Source of the DNA: CBDHDJ01 sp965261645
Lineage (GTDB): Bacteria; Pseudomonadota; Alphaproteobacteria; SHVV01
Length of the DNA stretch: 64,000 nucleotides
NCBI GenBank assembly: GCA_965261645.1
Contig: CBDHDJ010000004.1
Span: forward strand, 1,178,001-1,242,000
Direction: 5' to 3'
Each line of letters starts with the position of its first letter. The stretch's first letter is position 1. The translations under genes and the position numbers were made by a program. Shown here one piece after another: positions 17,316 to 25,448 of this stretch. The notes under the pieces were generated by a model, which did not search any database, was not told the DNA's origin, and saw only the letters and a list, made by a program, of their open reading frames with translations.

Positions 17316-18565
17316 GGTATCCCGCATCCGAGAAGCTGGAGATCATCCGCCTGGTCGAGCAGTCCCACCTGGGCGTCGGGTCCACTTTGGACAAGCTGGG
17401 CATTCCGAAGACCACCTTTTATCGCTGGTACGATCGCTTTCTGGCCTTTGGCGACGCCGGTCTTGAGGATCGCAACAGCAGCCCAGGCCGGGTGTGGAAC
17501 CGGATCCCGGATGATGTCCGGGGGCAGATCATCGATCTTGCCCTGGAGGAGACGCAACTGTCGCCCCGGGAACTGGCCGTCAGGTTTACGGACACCAGGG
17601 GCTACTTTGTCTCGGAAGCCTCGGTTTACCGGCTTCTCAAGGCCCACGACCTGATCACAAGCCCCGCTTTCGTGGTCATCAAGGCAGCCGATGAGTTCCG
17701 CGACAAGACCACGGCGCCGAACCAGCTGTGGCAGACCGACTTCACCTATCTCAAGGTCATCGGCTGGGGCTGGTTTTACCTGTCGACCATCCTGGACGAC
17801 TATTCCCGCTACATCATTGCTTGGAAGCTCTGCACCAACATGACGGCGGACGATGTGACGGCAACACTGAAGTTGGCGCTAGAAGCCTCAGGCTGCAATC
17901 GCGCCAATGTCGTCCACAAGCCGAAGCTGCTCAGCGACAACGGCTCGTCCTATATCTCCGGCGATCTGGCTGAATGGCTCGAGGACCACGGTATGGATCA
18001 CGTTCGGGGCGCACCGTATCACCCGCAAACCCAGGGCAAGATCGAGCGCTGGCATCAAACGCTGAAGAACCGGATCCTGCTTGAAAATTATTATCTACCC
18101 GGTGATCTCGAAAACCAGATCAGCGCCTTCGTCGATCACTACAACAACCAACGCTACCACGAGAGCATCGGCAACGTAACTCCAGCCGACGCCTACTTTG
18201 GACGCCACACCGCCATCATCGAAAAGAGAAAAAAAGATCAAAAAACTGACCACCCAAAACCGCCGCTTGAACCATCAAAGCCAAGCGGCTTAACATCAAA
18301 CAAAGATGAGCCAGATCCTCCCTATGAAACACGCTCAACAGTCCCATTTGTTTTGATGACGGACATCCGCCCGACCTCCGGAACCACCTCGAGCCTACCG
18401 GAGGGGATACACCGGCATCTCGGGCCGCGTCCTCGCTCGAACGCCCCGTCGCAATCGCTGCCCAGAACCGAACAAGCTCCTCACGCCGTGCCGAGTCCGG
18501 TCGACCTGGCGAATGCAACTTGCTCCGTCCAGACCGATCCGACCGCCGTCTGCGTACCGTCATAG
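17312..18565 (+). CDS. IS3-family OrfB, DDE integrase-type transposase (type A copy 1)
   Basis: An rve-superfamily transposase. After an HTH_21-like region the catalytic triad is Asp in LWQTDFTYLKV, Asp in LLSDNGSSYISG and Glu in GKIERWHQTLKN. No stop codon occurs inside the element. The frame runs through the right end (18365) and ends in flanking IS30 sequence, so about 66 C-terminal residues are foreign. The copy at 33934 likewise reads out of its element. Confidence 0.85.
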   Translation: MRYPASEKLEIIRLVEQSHLGVGSTLDKLGIPKTTFYRWYDRFLAFGDAGLEDRNSSPGRVWNRIPDDVRGQIIDLALEETQLSPRELAVRFTDTRGYFVSEASVYRLLKAHDLITSPAFVVIKAADEFRDKTTAPNQLWQTDFTYLKVIGWGWFYLSTILDDYSRYIIAWKLCTNMTADDVTATLKLALEASGCNRANVVHKPKLLSDNGSSYISGDLAEWLEDHGMDHVRGAPYHPQTQGKIERWHQTLKNRILLENYYLPGDLENQISAFVDHYNNQRYHESIGNVTPADAYFGRHTAIIEKRKKDQKTDHPKPPLEPSKPSGLTSNKDEPDPPYETRSTVPFVLMTDIRPTSGTTSSLPEGIHRHLGPRPRSNAPSQSLPRTEQAPHAVPSPVDLANATCSVQTDPTAVCVPS

Positions 18566-18606
18566 CAACCTCCTATGCCAGAGTGTTGCGACGACCGATT
18601 GAACTC
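18366..18606 (-). pseudogene. IS30-family transposase N-terminal remnant
   Basis: On the minus strand an ATG at 18563, preceded by a good AGGAGG, opens a frame with LHSPGRPDSARREELVRFWA, IATGRSSEDAARDAGVSP and VGSRWFRRSGG. That is the N-terminal helix-turn-helix of IS30-type transposases. It is cut at the IS3 end (18365). Bases 18564-18606 hold the leader and probably the IS30 left end, which abuts a second IS3 fragment. Confidence 0.7.
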
Positions 18607-19113
18607 GCATTGCGATCCTCGATCTGAATGGTGGATACAGCCCCTTGGCGGCTGTCGTGACCGGACAGCGGCCTTGAGCGCTGCCAAGGTGAGCCGCGTA
18701 TCGATCGAGCGGCTGATGGCATAACCAACGACGCGGCGTGACCACGCATCGAGGATGACGGCGGCATAAACGAAGCCAACGGCGATCGCGACGTAGGTGA
18801 TGTCTGCGACCCAGAGCTGGTTCGGCCTGTCGGCCGTAACGTCCTTGGCGCGGTTGGAGAAGATCGGACTATCGTGATCGCTGCCGGTTGTGGCGATGAA
18901 ACGCCTGCGACGCTTGGGCTGTAGGTCGTGCTGGCGCATCAGACGGCGGATCTTCTTACCGTTGACGACGATCCCCTGATGGCGTAGCTCGGCCCCGACA
19001 CGTCGATAGCCGTAAGCCTCAAACTCTTCGCAGATCGCCGTGATGCGGGCGACGATCTCGGTGTCGGCCTCGGTCGCCGGCGTATCGTAGTAGGTGGAGC
19101 GCGGCAGGCCCAT
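18607..19113 (-). pseudogene. IS3 type B OrfB, C-terminally truncated
   Basis: It starts MGLPRSTYYDTPATEADTE and keeps the HTH_21 region and the first catalytic Asp (LWVADITYVAIAVGF). Homology to the intact copy ends at IHHSDRGSQ, right after the second Asp. The catalytic Glu is lost, so the protein cannot be active. Confidence 0.85.
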
Positions 19114-19463
19114 CAGACGACATCCTCGCGCGATGGTGAGCCCACGGGGCCGGCAATCACGGACGTAGTCGCGCTTCTCGGCCGTGGTGCGCTCTTGAGT
19201 GCCCCTTTTAGAAACTCGATCTCCAGCGCCTGCCGGCCTACCAGGCGCTCAAGGGCAGAGATCTTCGCCTCAAATTCCTGGAGAAGGCCGGCGGCCTCCA
19301 CGTCTTCGTCAAACGCGCCGGCTTCGAGCTTCGACACCCAGATGCGGATCAGGTTGCGCGAGACGTCGTGGCGCCTGGCCAGCCCGTGAAGGGTCTCGCC
19401 TCCGAGATATTCCTGAGCAACCTGTCGCTTGAACTCAATACTGTAGGTTCGGTGCTTGGCCAT
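19113..19463 (-). CDS. IS3 type B OrfA (truncated copy of element)
   Basis: A 116-residue OrfA, MAKHRTYSIEFKRQVAQEYL, with HTH HGLARRHDVSRNLIRIWVSK and a coiled segment EFEAKISALERLVGRQALEI. It appears intact although its OrfB partner is not. The OrfB ATG and OrfA stop meet at 19113. An in-frame ATG nine bases upstream (MEAMAKH) is an alternative start. Confidence 0.85.
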   Translation of the reverse strand: MAKHRTYSIEFKRQVAQEYLGGETLHGLARRHDVSRNLIRIWVSKLEAGAFDEDVEAAGLLQEFEAKISALERLVGRQALEIEFLKGALKSAPRPRSATTSVIAGPVGSPSREDVV

Positions 19464-19549
19464 GGCTTCCATCCTCTGAAAGCCCAGCGTTCCCGGCCAA
19501 TTCCAAACGTGCAACCTGTCCACCCTCAGGGGCGCACTCCAATAGACGG

Positions 19550-19619
19550 TCTTATTTTGGCCCGCCGCAGCCGGATCGACCGGCCGCTTCAGTGGGGGAT
19601 TATTGCTCCGCCGTTCTCA
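19550..19619. repeat. Solitary terminal end of an IS21-like element
   Basis: The last 28 bp (19592-19619, ending CCGCCGTTCTCA) align with the right terminal repeat of the complete IS21 element at 24478-27058. The preceding ~40 bp also resemble its subterminal region (TTTT, CCCGC, CCGCCGCTTC-like blocks). No istA or istB is attached, so only the end has survived. Confidence 0.6.
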
Positions 19620-19625
19620 GATCGA

Positions 19626-19734
19626 TTTGCCGGATCAGGCATTCCTGCTCAACGCCGCCGCGCGAGGGGTGCAGTGGGGGTTTCTGGCGGCTATCGCTGT
19701 CGCGGTGATAACCGGGTGCCTGTTGCCCTGGTGA
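19626..19734 (+). pseudogene. Fragment ending in a hydrophobic helix (possible phage membrane protein)
   Basis: Directly after the IS21 end the frame reads LPDQAFLLNAAARGVQWGFL, then a transmembrane helix AAIAVAVITGCLLPW and a stop. The start was lost at the IS21 junction. The size and helix are reminiscent of small phage or conjugation membrane proteins, but the family is not identifiable. Confidence 0.3.
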
Positions 19735-19756
19735 AGAACACAAAATTTCGATTACG

Positions 19757-20518
19757 CTACTGATTTTGAGCGTGGCGTATCGTCAGGTTTCGTAGATTTT
19801 CGATGATTTGAGATTGAACTTCGGGAACTCTACGCCCCTTTAAAATCGCAATTTCCTCCACTGCGCGCAACACATCACCCGCCGAAATCGGCTGGCCATC
19901 ACGTTCGACGAAGGGTCCGTCGGTCTCGGTCAATAGTCGGTCCTCCGGCATCTCGCGCAAGATGCGTCGAGCGTTAGGCGAAGCCAACATCCGTTCGTTC
20001 ACCGAAAAATAGCATCCGAGCGCGGCAGCACGACGAACTTCGCCAACGTTACCCGTGAACCAATGGAGGACGACCGATCCCTGATGCGGCGGCAAATGCT
20101 TTTCCAACAGATCGAGTACCGCTTTTGTTGCCCGTACACTATGTATGCTGAGAATCTTCTCCCCTTCGTCAGCACATAGCTGGAGAATGCGCTCGAAGAT
20201 CGATTTCTGGATTTCAAGCGAGCAATAGTGGCGTGGCCCGGCATCAAGCCCCACCTCACCCACATATCGGGACTGCGGAAGCAGCCTCTTGAACAGCGCA
20301 ATCTCCCCGGATCGCTCCGCGACGAGCTGTGGGTGCAGGCCGAGCCCTACACGGACGAACTCGCTAACGTGGGCAAATTCACGATTTCTCTCAAACGCCT
20401 TAGGGGTCGTCGTTACCGTCAAAGTCGCCGTGCGCCGCCGGTCGCAGGCTGCTATCGCCGCCGGCAAGTCCGGGTAAAGGTCCAGGTGCGTATGAAAGTC
20501 TACGTAGTCAGGTCTCAT
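19757..20518 (-). CDS. qatD: TatD-type metal-dependent nuclease, QatD-like
   Basis: A 253-residue TatD-family hydrolase. The metal ligands of the TIM-barrel are visible: VDFHTHLDLYPD (HxH), YVGEVGLDAGPRHY (Glu), ILSIHSVRATK (His), VLHWFTGNVGE (His) and LLTETDGPF (Asp). The compact form and the wording of these motifs (VRVGLGLHPQLV, LGCYFSVNERM) fit QatD, the nuclease of the Qat anti-phage system (QatA ATPase, QatB, QueC-like QatC, QatD), better than housekeeping TatD. The gene that should precede it is replaced 20 bp upstream by an IS1182 fragment, so it is an orphan. It looks intact in itself. Confidence 0.75.
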   Translation of the reverse strand: MRPDYVDFHTHLDLYPDLPAAIAACDRRRTATLTVTTTPKAFERNREFAHVSEFVRVGLGLHPQLVAERSGEIALFKRLLPQSRYVGEVGLDAGPRHYCSLEIQKSIFERILQLCADEGEKILSIHSVRATKAVLDLLEKHLPPHQGSVVLHWFTGNVGEVRRAAALGCYFSVNERMLASPNARRILREMPEDRLLTETDGPFVERDGQPISAGDVLRAVEEIAILKGRRVPEVQSQIIENLRNLTIRHAQNQ

Positions 20519-20537
20519 GCCTACCCACCCGGCTTAG

Positions 20538-20706
20538 CAGCCCGTTGATTAAGTGGCTTTTTCCGGCTCTCACTCCCAGATGAGGAATGCGGCGGCGAAA
20601 GCCGTCTGGCCGCTTTGCGAGCCCCCCCGTGCCACCAGCATGGCCCCGGTGGGCGTGAGCAGAACGAAAATACCGCCATATCCGCCCGCCACGGCCTCCC
20701 GCGGGG
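20538..20706. mobile_element. IS1182-type element, partial copy (one end only)
   Basis: It is identical to the first 169 bp of the full copies (left repeat CAGCCCGTTGATTAAGT and the transposase C-terminus on the minus strand). It breaks off at GCGGGG, where recombinase sequence begins. The left flank is TTAG, again an xTAx site. The missing 1.27 kb went together with whatever joined qatD to the recombinase genes. Confidence 0.9.
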
Positions 20707-21198
20707 GAGTCGAAGAACGCTGAGCCCCTTCACTACGTCCTGCCGCCCAGAGTCGCGCAGCGGATCGACGATTACATAGAGCACTGGAGATCCCTGTTCC
20801 TGCCCGGCTCCAACCCCTATCTGTTCCCGGGCCGCTACAACCGCCCGAAAGACGAAACCGCTGTAAGGGGACAGATCAAAGAAACCCTGTTCCGGCAGAC
20901 GGGCATCCGCCTGACACCGCATCAGTTCCGCCACGTCGTGGCCAAGCTGATCCTGGATGCCCATCCCGGCTATTACGAACTCGTCCGCAAGTTGCTGGGA
21001 CACAGGAGCCACAGTGTGACGTACGAGAATTACGCGGGGACGGAGCTCCGGTCCGCGTTCGCCTTCTATGACAAGAACGTTCTGGGCCGTTCGTTGGGCG
21101 GAGCGACCGCATCGGATCCGCACGTCTCCTCGAATCGGGCCGACCTGCCCTTCATGAACCCGCACAACCCGGCGGCCTTCCGCGGTCGATCGCCATGA
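20707..21198 (+). pseudogene. Tyrosine recombinase, N-terminally truncated (recombinase trio, gene 1)
   Basis: The open frame from the IS1182 breakpoint encodes the C-terminal catalytic half of a phage-integrase-type recombinase: HYVLPPRVAQRIDDYIEHWR, then LTPHQFRHVVAKLILD (His-x-x-Arg box), LLGHRSHSVTYENYAG (His and the nucleophilic Tyr) and a short tail. The N-terminal arm domain and the first catalytic Arg are missing. The stop overlaps the next gene as ATGA. Confidence 0.85.
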
Positions 21199-22247
21199 CC
21201 AGGAAACAGCGCAGCTCGCTGAGTTACGATGAACTGCCCGCGATTGATCGGCAACTGCTTGAACAAGCGACCCGCGAGGGGGGACTGTTCGAGGAGAGCG
21301 GACCCGCAGCCCACTGGGCGCCGGTGACGTTGAAGGGGGTCATCAAGGGATATGGAAAGTTCGCCTGTTACCTGACGACCATTGACGCCCTCACGGATGA
21401 CGTCGTCCCCTCACAGCGGATCAACCAGGCGATCCTTGAGGGCTATGTCGACTGGCTCGGTGCGCAGGACCTGTCATCCGTGACAATTTCCTCACGGGTG
21501 AGCGACCTTCACGAGGTCATCCGCATCATGGAGCCCGGCGAAGATCTGAGCTTGCTTCGCGAGCTCGTCGCGACCCTGCGGGCACGTGAGGTTCCTCGCC
21601 GCAACAAACATGCCCGGTTGGTCCACCCGAAGATTGCCCTGGATGCAGCGCTCTCCAATCTCGACATGATCGACGAGATCCAGCTCGCCAATGACAAGAT
21701 TCAGGCCTTCCGTTACCGAAACCTGCTCATCATCGCGTTCCTTACTACACGCCCGATCCGGTTGAAGAACCTGGCCCAATTGGAGATCGGCCGTTCGATC
21801 GAGAGGCGGGACACCACCTATGCCTGTCGCTTCACGGCTGAGGATACCAAGGAACGACAACCCCTCTCGTTCGAACTTCCAGAACTGCTGACGCCCTATC
21901 TCGACCGCTATATCGGGCAGTTCCGACCGCTTCTCCTCGACGGCCGAGCCTCTGATCGGCTGTGGATCGCCATCAGGCGCGGCCCCATGGCGGGGCAGAC
22001 CATCTATTGCCATGTATGCGACCTGACCGGGACCCTTCTGGGGCGCCGCATCAACCCTCATCTGTTCCGGGATATCGTTGCGACCGCCGTTGCCGTCGAT
22101 CACCCCGACAACGTGCTGGTCTCGGCGCGATTGCTTAACAACACGAGCCTGAAGACGACGGATAAGCACTACATCCAGTCTCAGATGATCGATGCACAGC
22201 GAGTTCTGCTCGAAGTGGTCGAGCAACGCCAGAGAAGTCCACAATGA
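21195..22247 (+). CDS. Tyrosine-type site-specific recombinase (recombinase trio, gene 2)
   Basis: A 350-residue integrase-family protein. It has an N-terminal core-binding domain (to about residue 150). The catalytic domain has Arg in TTRPIRLKNLAQLEIG, Lys in AEDTKERQPLSFELP, His/Arg in NPHLFRDIVATAVA and Tyr in TTDKHYIQSQ. The usual LLGH block is LLNN here, so the His/Trp position is Asn. It is translationally coupled at both ends (ATGA overlaps with genes 1 and 3), indicating one operon. The target site is unknown. Confidence 0.85.
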   Translation: MTRKQRSSLSYDELPAIDRQLLEQATREGGLFEESGPAAHWAPVTLKGVIKGYGKFACYLTTIDALTDDVVPSQRINQAILEGYVDWLGAQDLSSVTISSRVSDLHEVIRIMEPGEDLSLLRELVATLRAREVPRRNKHARLVHPKIALDAALSNLDMIDEIQLANDKIQAFRYRNLLIIAFLTTRPIRLKNLAQLEIGRSIERRDTTYACRFTAEDTKERQPLSFELPELLTPYLDRYIGQFRPLLLDGRASDRLWIAIRRGPMAGQTIYCHVCDLTGTLLGRRINPHLFRDIVATAVAVDHPDNVLVSARLLNNTSLKTTDKHYIQSQMIDAQRVLLEVVEQRQRSPQ

Positions 22248-22834
22248 AGAGAGCTGTCATCTATGCCCGATACTCCTCGGACCTTCAGTCGGAGGCATCG
22301 ACCGATGATCAGGTGCGTCTTTGCCGGGAACGTACGGAACAGGAGGGGATGTCGGTCCAGCAAATCTTCGCGGATCACGCGATCAGTGGCGGCAGCCTCA
22401 ACAATCGACCGGGGATGCGATCACTTCTTGACGCGGTGCAGCAGGGCGGAATCGATGTCGTCATCGCGGAAGCTCTCGACCGCGTCAGCCGTGACCAGGA
22501 AGACACCGCCGCGATCTTCAAACGCCTGCAGCATGCGGAGGTTTGCCTGCTGACATTGGCCGAGGGCGAGATCAACGAGCTCCACGTCGGTCTCAAGGGG
22601 ACCATGAACGCGCTGTTCCTCAAGGACCTGGCGGCCAAGACCCGGCGTGGACAGCGCGGCCGGGTCGAAGCAGGGAAAATCCCGGGTGGCAACAGCTATG
22701 GCTACAGAATCGTCCGTCGTCTGCTTGAAGACGGGTCCGTCTCCACTGGTGAACGTGAGATTGACCGGAGCCAGGCGGAAATCGTGCGGCGAATCTTCGC
22801 CGAGTATGGAGTGCGCCCCTATGTCCGGACAGGA

Positions 22835-23629
22835 TCACTCGGCGGCCTTGACCGTATGCCGGGCATGTTGATCCTCGAACTGTACCGGGCTCAGATATCC
22901 GAGCGCGGAGTGGAGACGTCGTGAGTTGTAGACCTCATCGATGAATCTGGGAAGGTCTGCGGTAACGTCGTCGAAAGTCTCGTATTCCATGAGATAGACT
23001 GCTTCGACCTTGAGCGTCTTCATGAAACTCTCAGCCATAGCGTTCTCGTAAGGGTTGCCACGCCGGCTCATCGAGCCGATCAGCCCATGTTTGGCGAGCA
23101 GCTTGCGATAGTCTGCCGCTGCGTATTGTGATCCGCGATCCGAATGGTGGATACAGCCCCTTGGCGGCTGTCGTGACCGGACAGCGGCCTTGAGCGCTGC
23201 CAAGGTGAGCCGCGTATCGATCGAGCGGCTGATGGCATAACCAACGACGCGGCGTGACCACGCATCGAGGATGACGGCGGCATAAACGAAGCCAACGGCG
23301 ATCGCGACGTAGGTGATGTCTGCGACCCAGAGCTGGTTCGGCCTGTCGGCCGTAACGTCCTTGGCGCGGTTGGAGAAGATCGGACTATCGTGATCGCTGC
23401 CGGTTGTGGCGATGAAACGCCTGCGACGCTTGGGCTGTAGGTCGTGCTGGCGCATCAGACGGCGGATCTTCTTACCGTTGACGACGATCCCCTGATGGCG
23501 TAGCTCGGCCCCGACACGTCGATAGCCGTAAGCCTCAAACTCTTCGCAGATCGCCGTGATGCGGGCGACGATCTCGGTGTCGGCCTCGGTCGCCGGCGTA
23601 TCGTAGTAGGTGGAGCGCGGCAGGCCCAT
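22835..23629 (-). CDS. IS3 type B OrfB transposase
   Basis: A 264-residue integrase-type DDE transposase. An HTH_21-like region (KKIRRLMRQHDLQPKRRRRF) precedes the rve core with Asp in LWVADITYVAIA, Asp in IHHSDRGSQYAAADY and Glu in NAMAESFMKTLKVE. The end is the usual NSRRLHSALGYLSPVQFE block. It is complete and could be functional. Confidence 0.92.
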   Translation of the reverse strand: MGLPRSTYYDTPATEADTEIVARITAICEEFEAYGYRRVGAELRHQGIVVNGKKIRRLMRQHDLQPKRRRRFIATTGSDHDSPIFSNRAKDVTADRPNQLWVADITYVAIAVGFVYAAVILDAWSRRVVGYAISRSIDTRLTLAALKAAVRSRQPPRGCIHHSDRGSQYAAADYRKLLAKHGLIGSMSRRGNPYENAMAESFMKTLKVEAVYLMEYETFDDVTADLPRFIDEVYNSRRLHSALGYLSPVQFEDQHARHTVKAAE

Positions 23630-23979
23630 CAGACGACATCCTCGCGCGATGGTGAGCCCACGGGGCCGGCAATCACGGACGTAGTCGCGCTTCTCGGCCG
23701 TGGTGCGCTCTTGAGTGCCCCTTTTAGAAACTCGATCTCCAGCGCCTGCCGGCCTACCAGGCGCTCAAGGGCAGAGATCTTCGCCTCAAATTCCTGGAGA
23801 AGGCCGGCGGCCTCCACGTCTTCGTCAAACGCGCCGGCTTCGAGCTTCGACACCCAGATGCGGATCAGGTTGCGCGAGACGTCGTGGCGCCTGGCCAGCC
23901 CGTGAAGGGTCTCGCCTCCGAGATATTCCTGAGCAACCTGTCGCTTGAACTCAATACTGTAGGTTCGGTGCTTGGCCAT
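23629..23979 (-). CDS. IS3 type B OrfA
   Basis: A 116-residue helix-turn-helix protein identical to the one at 19113-19463. HTH at HGLARRHDVSRNLIRIWVSK is followed by a heptad-rich helix. It ends at the start of orfB, and frameshifting would yield the fused transposase. Confidence 0.9.
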   Translation of the reverse strand: MAKHRTYSIEFKRQVAQEYLGGETLHGLARRHDVSRNLIRIWVSKLEAGAFDEDVEAAGLLQEFEAKISALERLVGRQALEIEFLKGALKSAPRPRSATTSVIAGPVGSPSREDVV

Positions 23980-24577
23980 GGCTTCCATCCTCTGAAAGCC
24001 CAGCATTCCCGGTCAATTCCAAACGTGCAACCTGTCCACCCTCAGGGGCGCACTCCAGTATGCTGCCGGTATCTCACCCCGCCGGATCGCCCGTGGTCTC
24101 AATGCCGAGGGCATCACCGGGCCGAGAGGCGGGCTGTGGAATGCTTCGACGATCAACGGCAGTCGGCAGCGCAGAAACGGCATTCTGAACAATGAGCTCT
24201 ATCAGGGCAGGATCACCTACAACCGGCAGCGCTTCGTCAAGGATCCGGAGACCGGCAAGCGCGTTGCCCGTCCCAATCCCGAAAGCCAATGGATCAAGAC
24301 CGAGGTCGCGCATCTTCGGATCATTGACGACAGCCTCTGGGGGGCCGTTCAGGCCCTCAGGGCACGGTACTCCTCACAAACGGGGAACAAGCGCCAAACC
24401 AGGAAACGACTGCTGAGTGGCCTGGTGAAGTGCGGCGCCTGCGGGGGCGCGATGACGATCGTCAACCGGGAGCGTTATGTCAACGGCGGAGCAAAATTAG
24501 TCCACCCGGGCGGAGTAAAACTAGTCCACTTAACGTTATGCGGTACGCGGTGTTGGGGGGTTGTCCCGGTAGTCCAT

Positions 24578-24644
24578 AGGAGGGACCCGCGCTGCTTCGT
24601 GTAGCGCTTGCGTTACGCGGAGCGAAGCAGCGTGGGAGGTTCCT
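24578..24644. other. Strong hairpin downstream of istB
   Basis: Perfect 10-bp arms (24590-24599 and 24623-24632, CGCTGCTTCG / CGAAGCAGCG) enclose a second inner stem (GTAGCGC / GCGTTAC). It lies between istB and the element end, with no U tract. It may stop transcripts leaving or entering the IS. It is too structured to be chance, but its role is unproven. Confidence 0.45.
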
Positions 24645-24677
24645 GTGGACCCACCGGGTCAACCATTGCACCGGCGG

Positions 24678-25448
24678 TTAAGCAGGTATTTTGGGGAATT
24701 TCCGCCGTTTTTGGCTTTGGTTGAGACGATAGCTCTCGCCGTTCATTTCCAGGATATGGACATGGTGGGTGAGGCGGTCCAGCAAAGCCCCGGTCAGGCG
24801 TTCCGAGCCGAATATCTCCGTCCACTCATCGAACGGCAAGTTGGAGGTCACCAGGATCGAGCCCCGCTCGTAGCGCTGGCTGAAGACTTCGAACAGCAGC
24901 TCGGCGCCGGTCTTCGAGAGCGGCACGAAGCCGAGTTCGTCGATGATCAGAAGGTGATACTTTGCCAGTTGCTTCTGCAGGCGCAACAGGCGTTTTTCAT
25001 CCCTGGCCTCCATCAGTTCATGAACCAGGGCAGCGGCCGTGAGGAAGCCGACGGAGAGCCCCTTTTGGCAGGCCGCCAGACCGAGACCGAGGGCGATATG
25101 GGTCTTGCCGGTTCCGCTGTTGCCGAGCGCGATGATATTCTCACGACGCTCGACGTATTCGCATCGCGCCAACTCCAGAACCAGCATCTTGTTGAGCGAT
25201 GCGATGGCCTTGAAGTCGAAGCTGTCGAGGCTTTTGACGGCGGGGAACCTGGCCTGTCTGATCCGCCGCTCGACCATGCGGCGCTCACGGTCGATCAGTT
25301 CCAACTCGGTCAGACGGACAAGATACCGCACATGGTCGGCGCCCTCGGTGGCGCATTGGCGGGCCAGCTTGTCGTATTCGCGCAGGAACGTCGGCAGTTT
25401 CAGGGTCTTGAGGTGATGGGCCAGCAACACTTGCGGCGTATCGGTCAT
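24678..25448 (-). CDS. istB: IstB helper ATPase of IS21
   Basis: A 256-residue AAA+ transposition helper related to DnaC/DnaA. Walker A is NSGTGKTHIALGLG and Walker B is LLIIDELGFVPLS. The arginine-bearing DRLTHHVHILEMNGESYR ends the domain. It regulates IstA at the target site. Its ATG overlaps the istA stop (ATGA), so translation is coupled. Confidence 0.95.
   Translation of the reverse strand: MTDTPQVLLAHHLKTLKLPTFLREYDKLARQCATEGADHVRYLVRLTELELIDRERRMVERRIRQARFPAVKSLDSFDFKAIASLNKMLVLELARCEYVERRENIIALGNSGTGKTHIALGLGLAACQKGLSVGFLTAAALVHELMEARDEKRLLRLQKQLAKYHLLIIDELGFVPLSKTGAELLFEVFSQRYERGSILVTSNLPFDEWTEIFGSERLTGALLDRLTHHVHILEMNGESYRLNQSQKRRKFPKIPA

Larger units (their letters stand above)
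16854..18365 (+). mobile_element. IS3-family element, type A copy 1
   Basis: A 1512-bp element with imperfect ends TGTCTGAC and GACGGACA. The same unit recurs at 33476-34987 with only scattered base changes. It carries orfA and orfB with a -1 frameshift arrangement. No target duplication is visible: left flank ATCAAG, right flank TCCGCC. Left of it lies druA and right of it an IS30 fragment, so one side has been rearranged since insertion. Confidence 0.88.
18607..19541 (-). mobile_element. IS3-family element, type B, truncated copy
   Basis: It matches 23115-24057 nearly base for base, including the right-end repeat (ends GGGGCGCACTCCA at 19541). The downstream part of orfB and the other inverted repeat are missing, replaced by the IS30 fragment. 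The break falls just after the second catalytic Asp region of OrfB. Confidence 0.85.
22807..24057 (-). mobile_element. IS3-family element, type B, complete copy
   Basis: A 1251-bp element with inverted ends beginning TGGAGTGCGCCCCT, flanked by a perfect 3-bp duplication GTA (22804-22806 and 24058-24060). It has landed in the serine recombinase gene. The clean duplication shows a simple, relatively recent insertion. Confidence 0.93.
22244..24477 (+). pseudogene. Large serine recombinase, interrupted by IS3 and truncated by IS21 (recombinase trio, gene 3)
   Basis: Part 1 (22244-22806) is the resolvase domain, MKRAVIYARYSSDLQSEAST with the catalytic Ser, ALDRVSRDQED, and the start of the recombinase domain. 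The IS3 type B element sits at 22807-24057 with a GTA duplication. Removing it and one GTA restores the frame exactly (AEYAAGISPRRIARGLNAEG). Part 2 (24061-24477) continues through LNNELYQGRITYNRQRFVKD to the zinc ribbon LVKCGACGGAMTIVNRE, then ends at the IS21 left end. The remaining C-terminus is not found in the window. Confidence 0.88.

Noticed and set aside
17312..18565. C-terminal extension of IS3 OrfB as a novel domain
   Set aside because: The extra residues are encoded outside the element, in IS30 sequence, and the second copy has a different tail.
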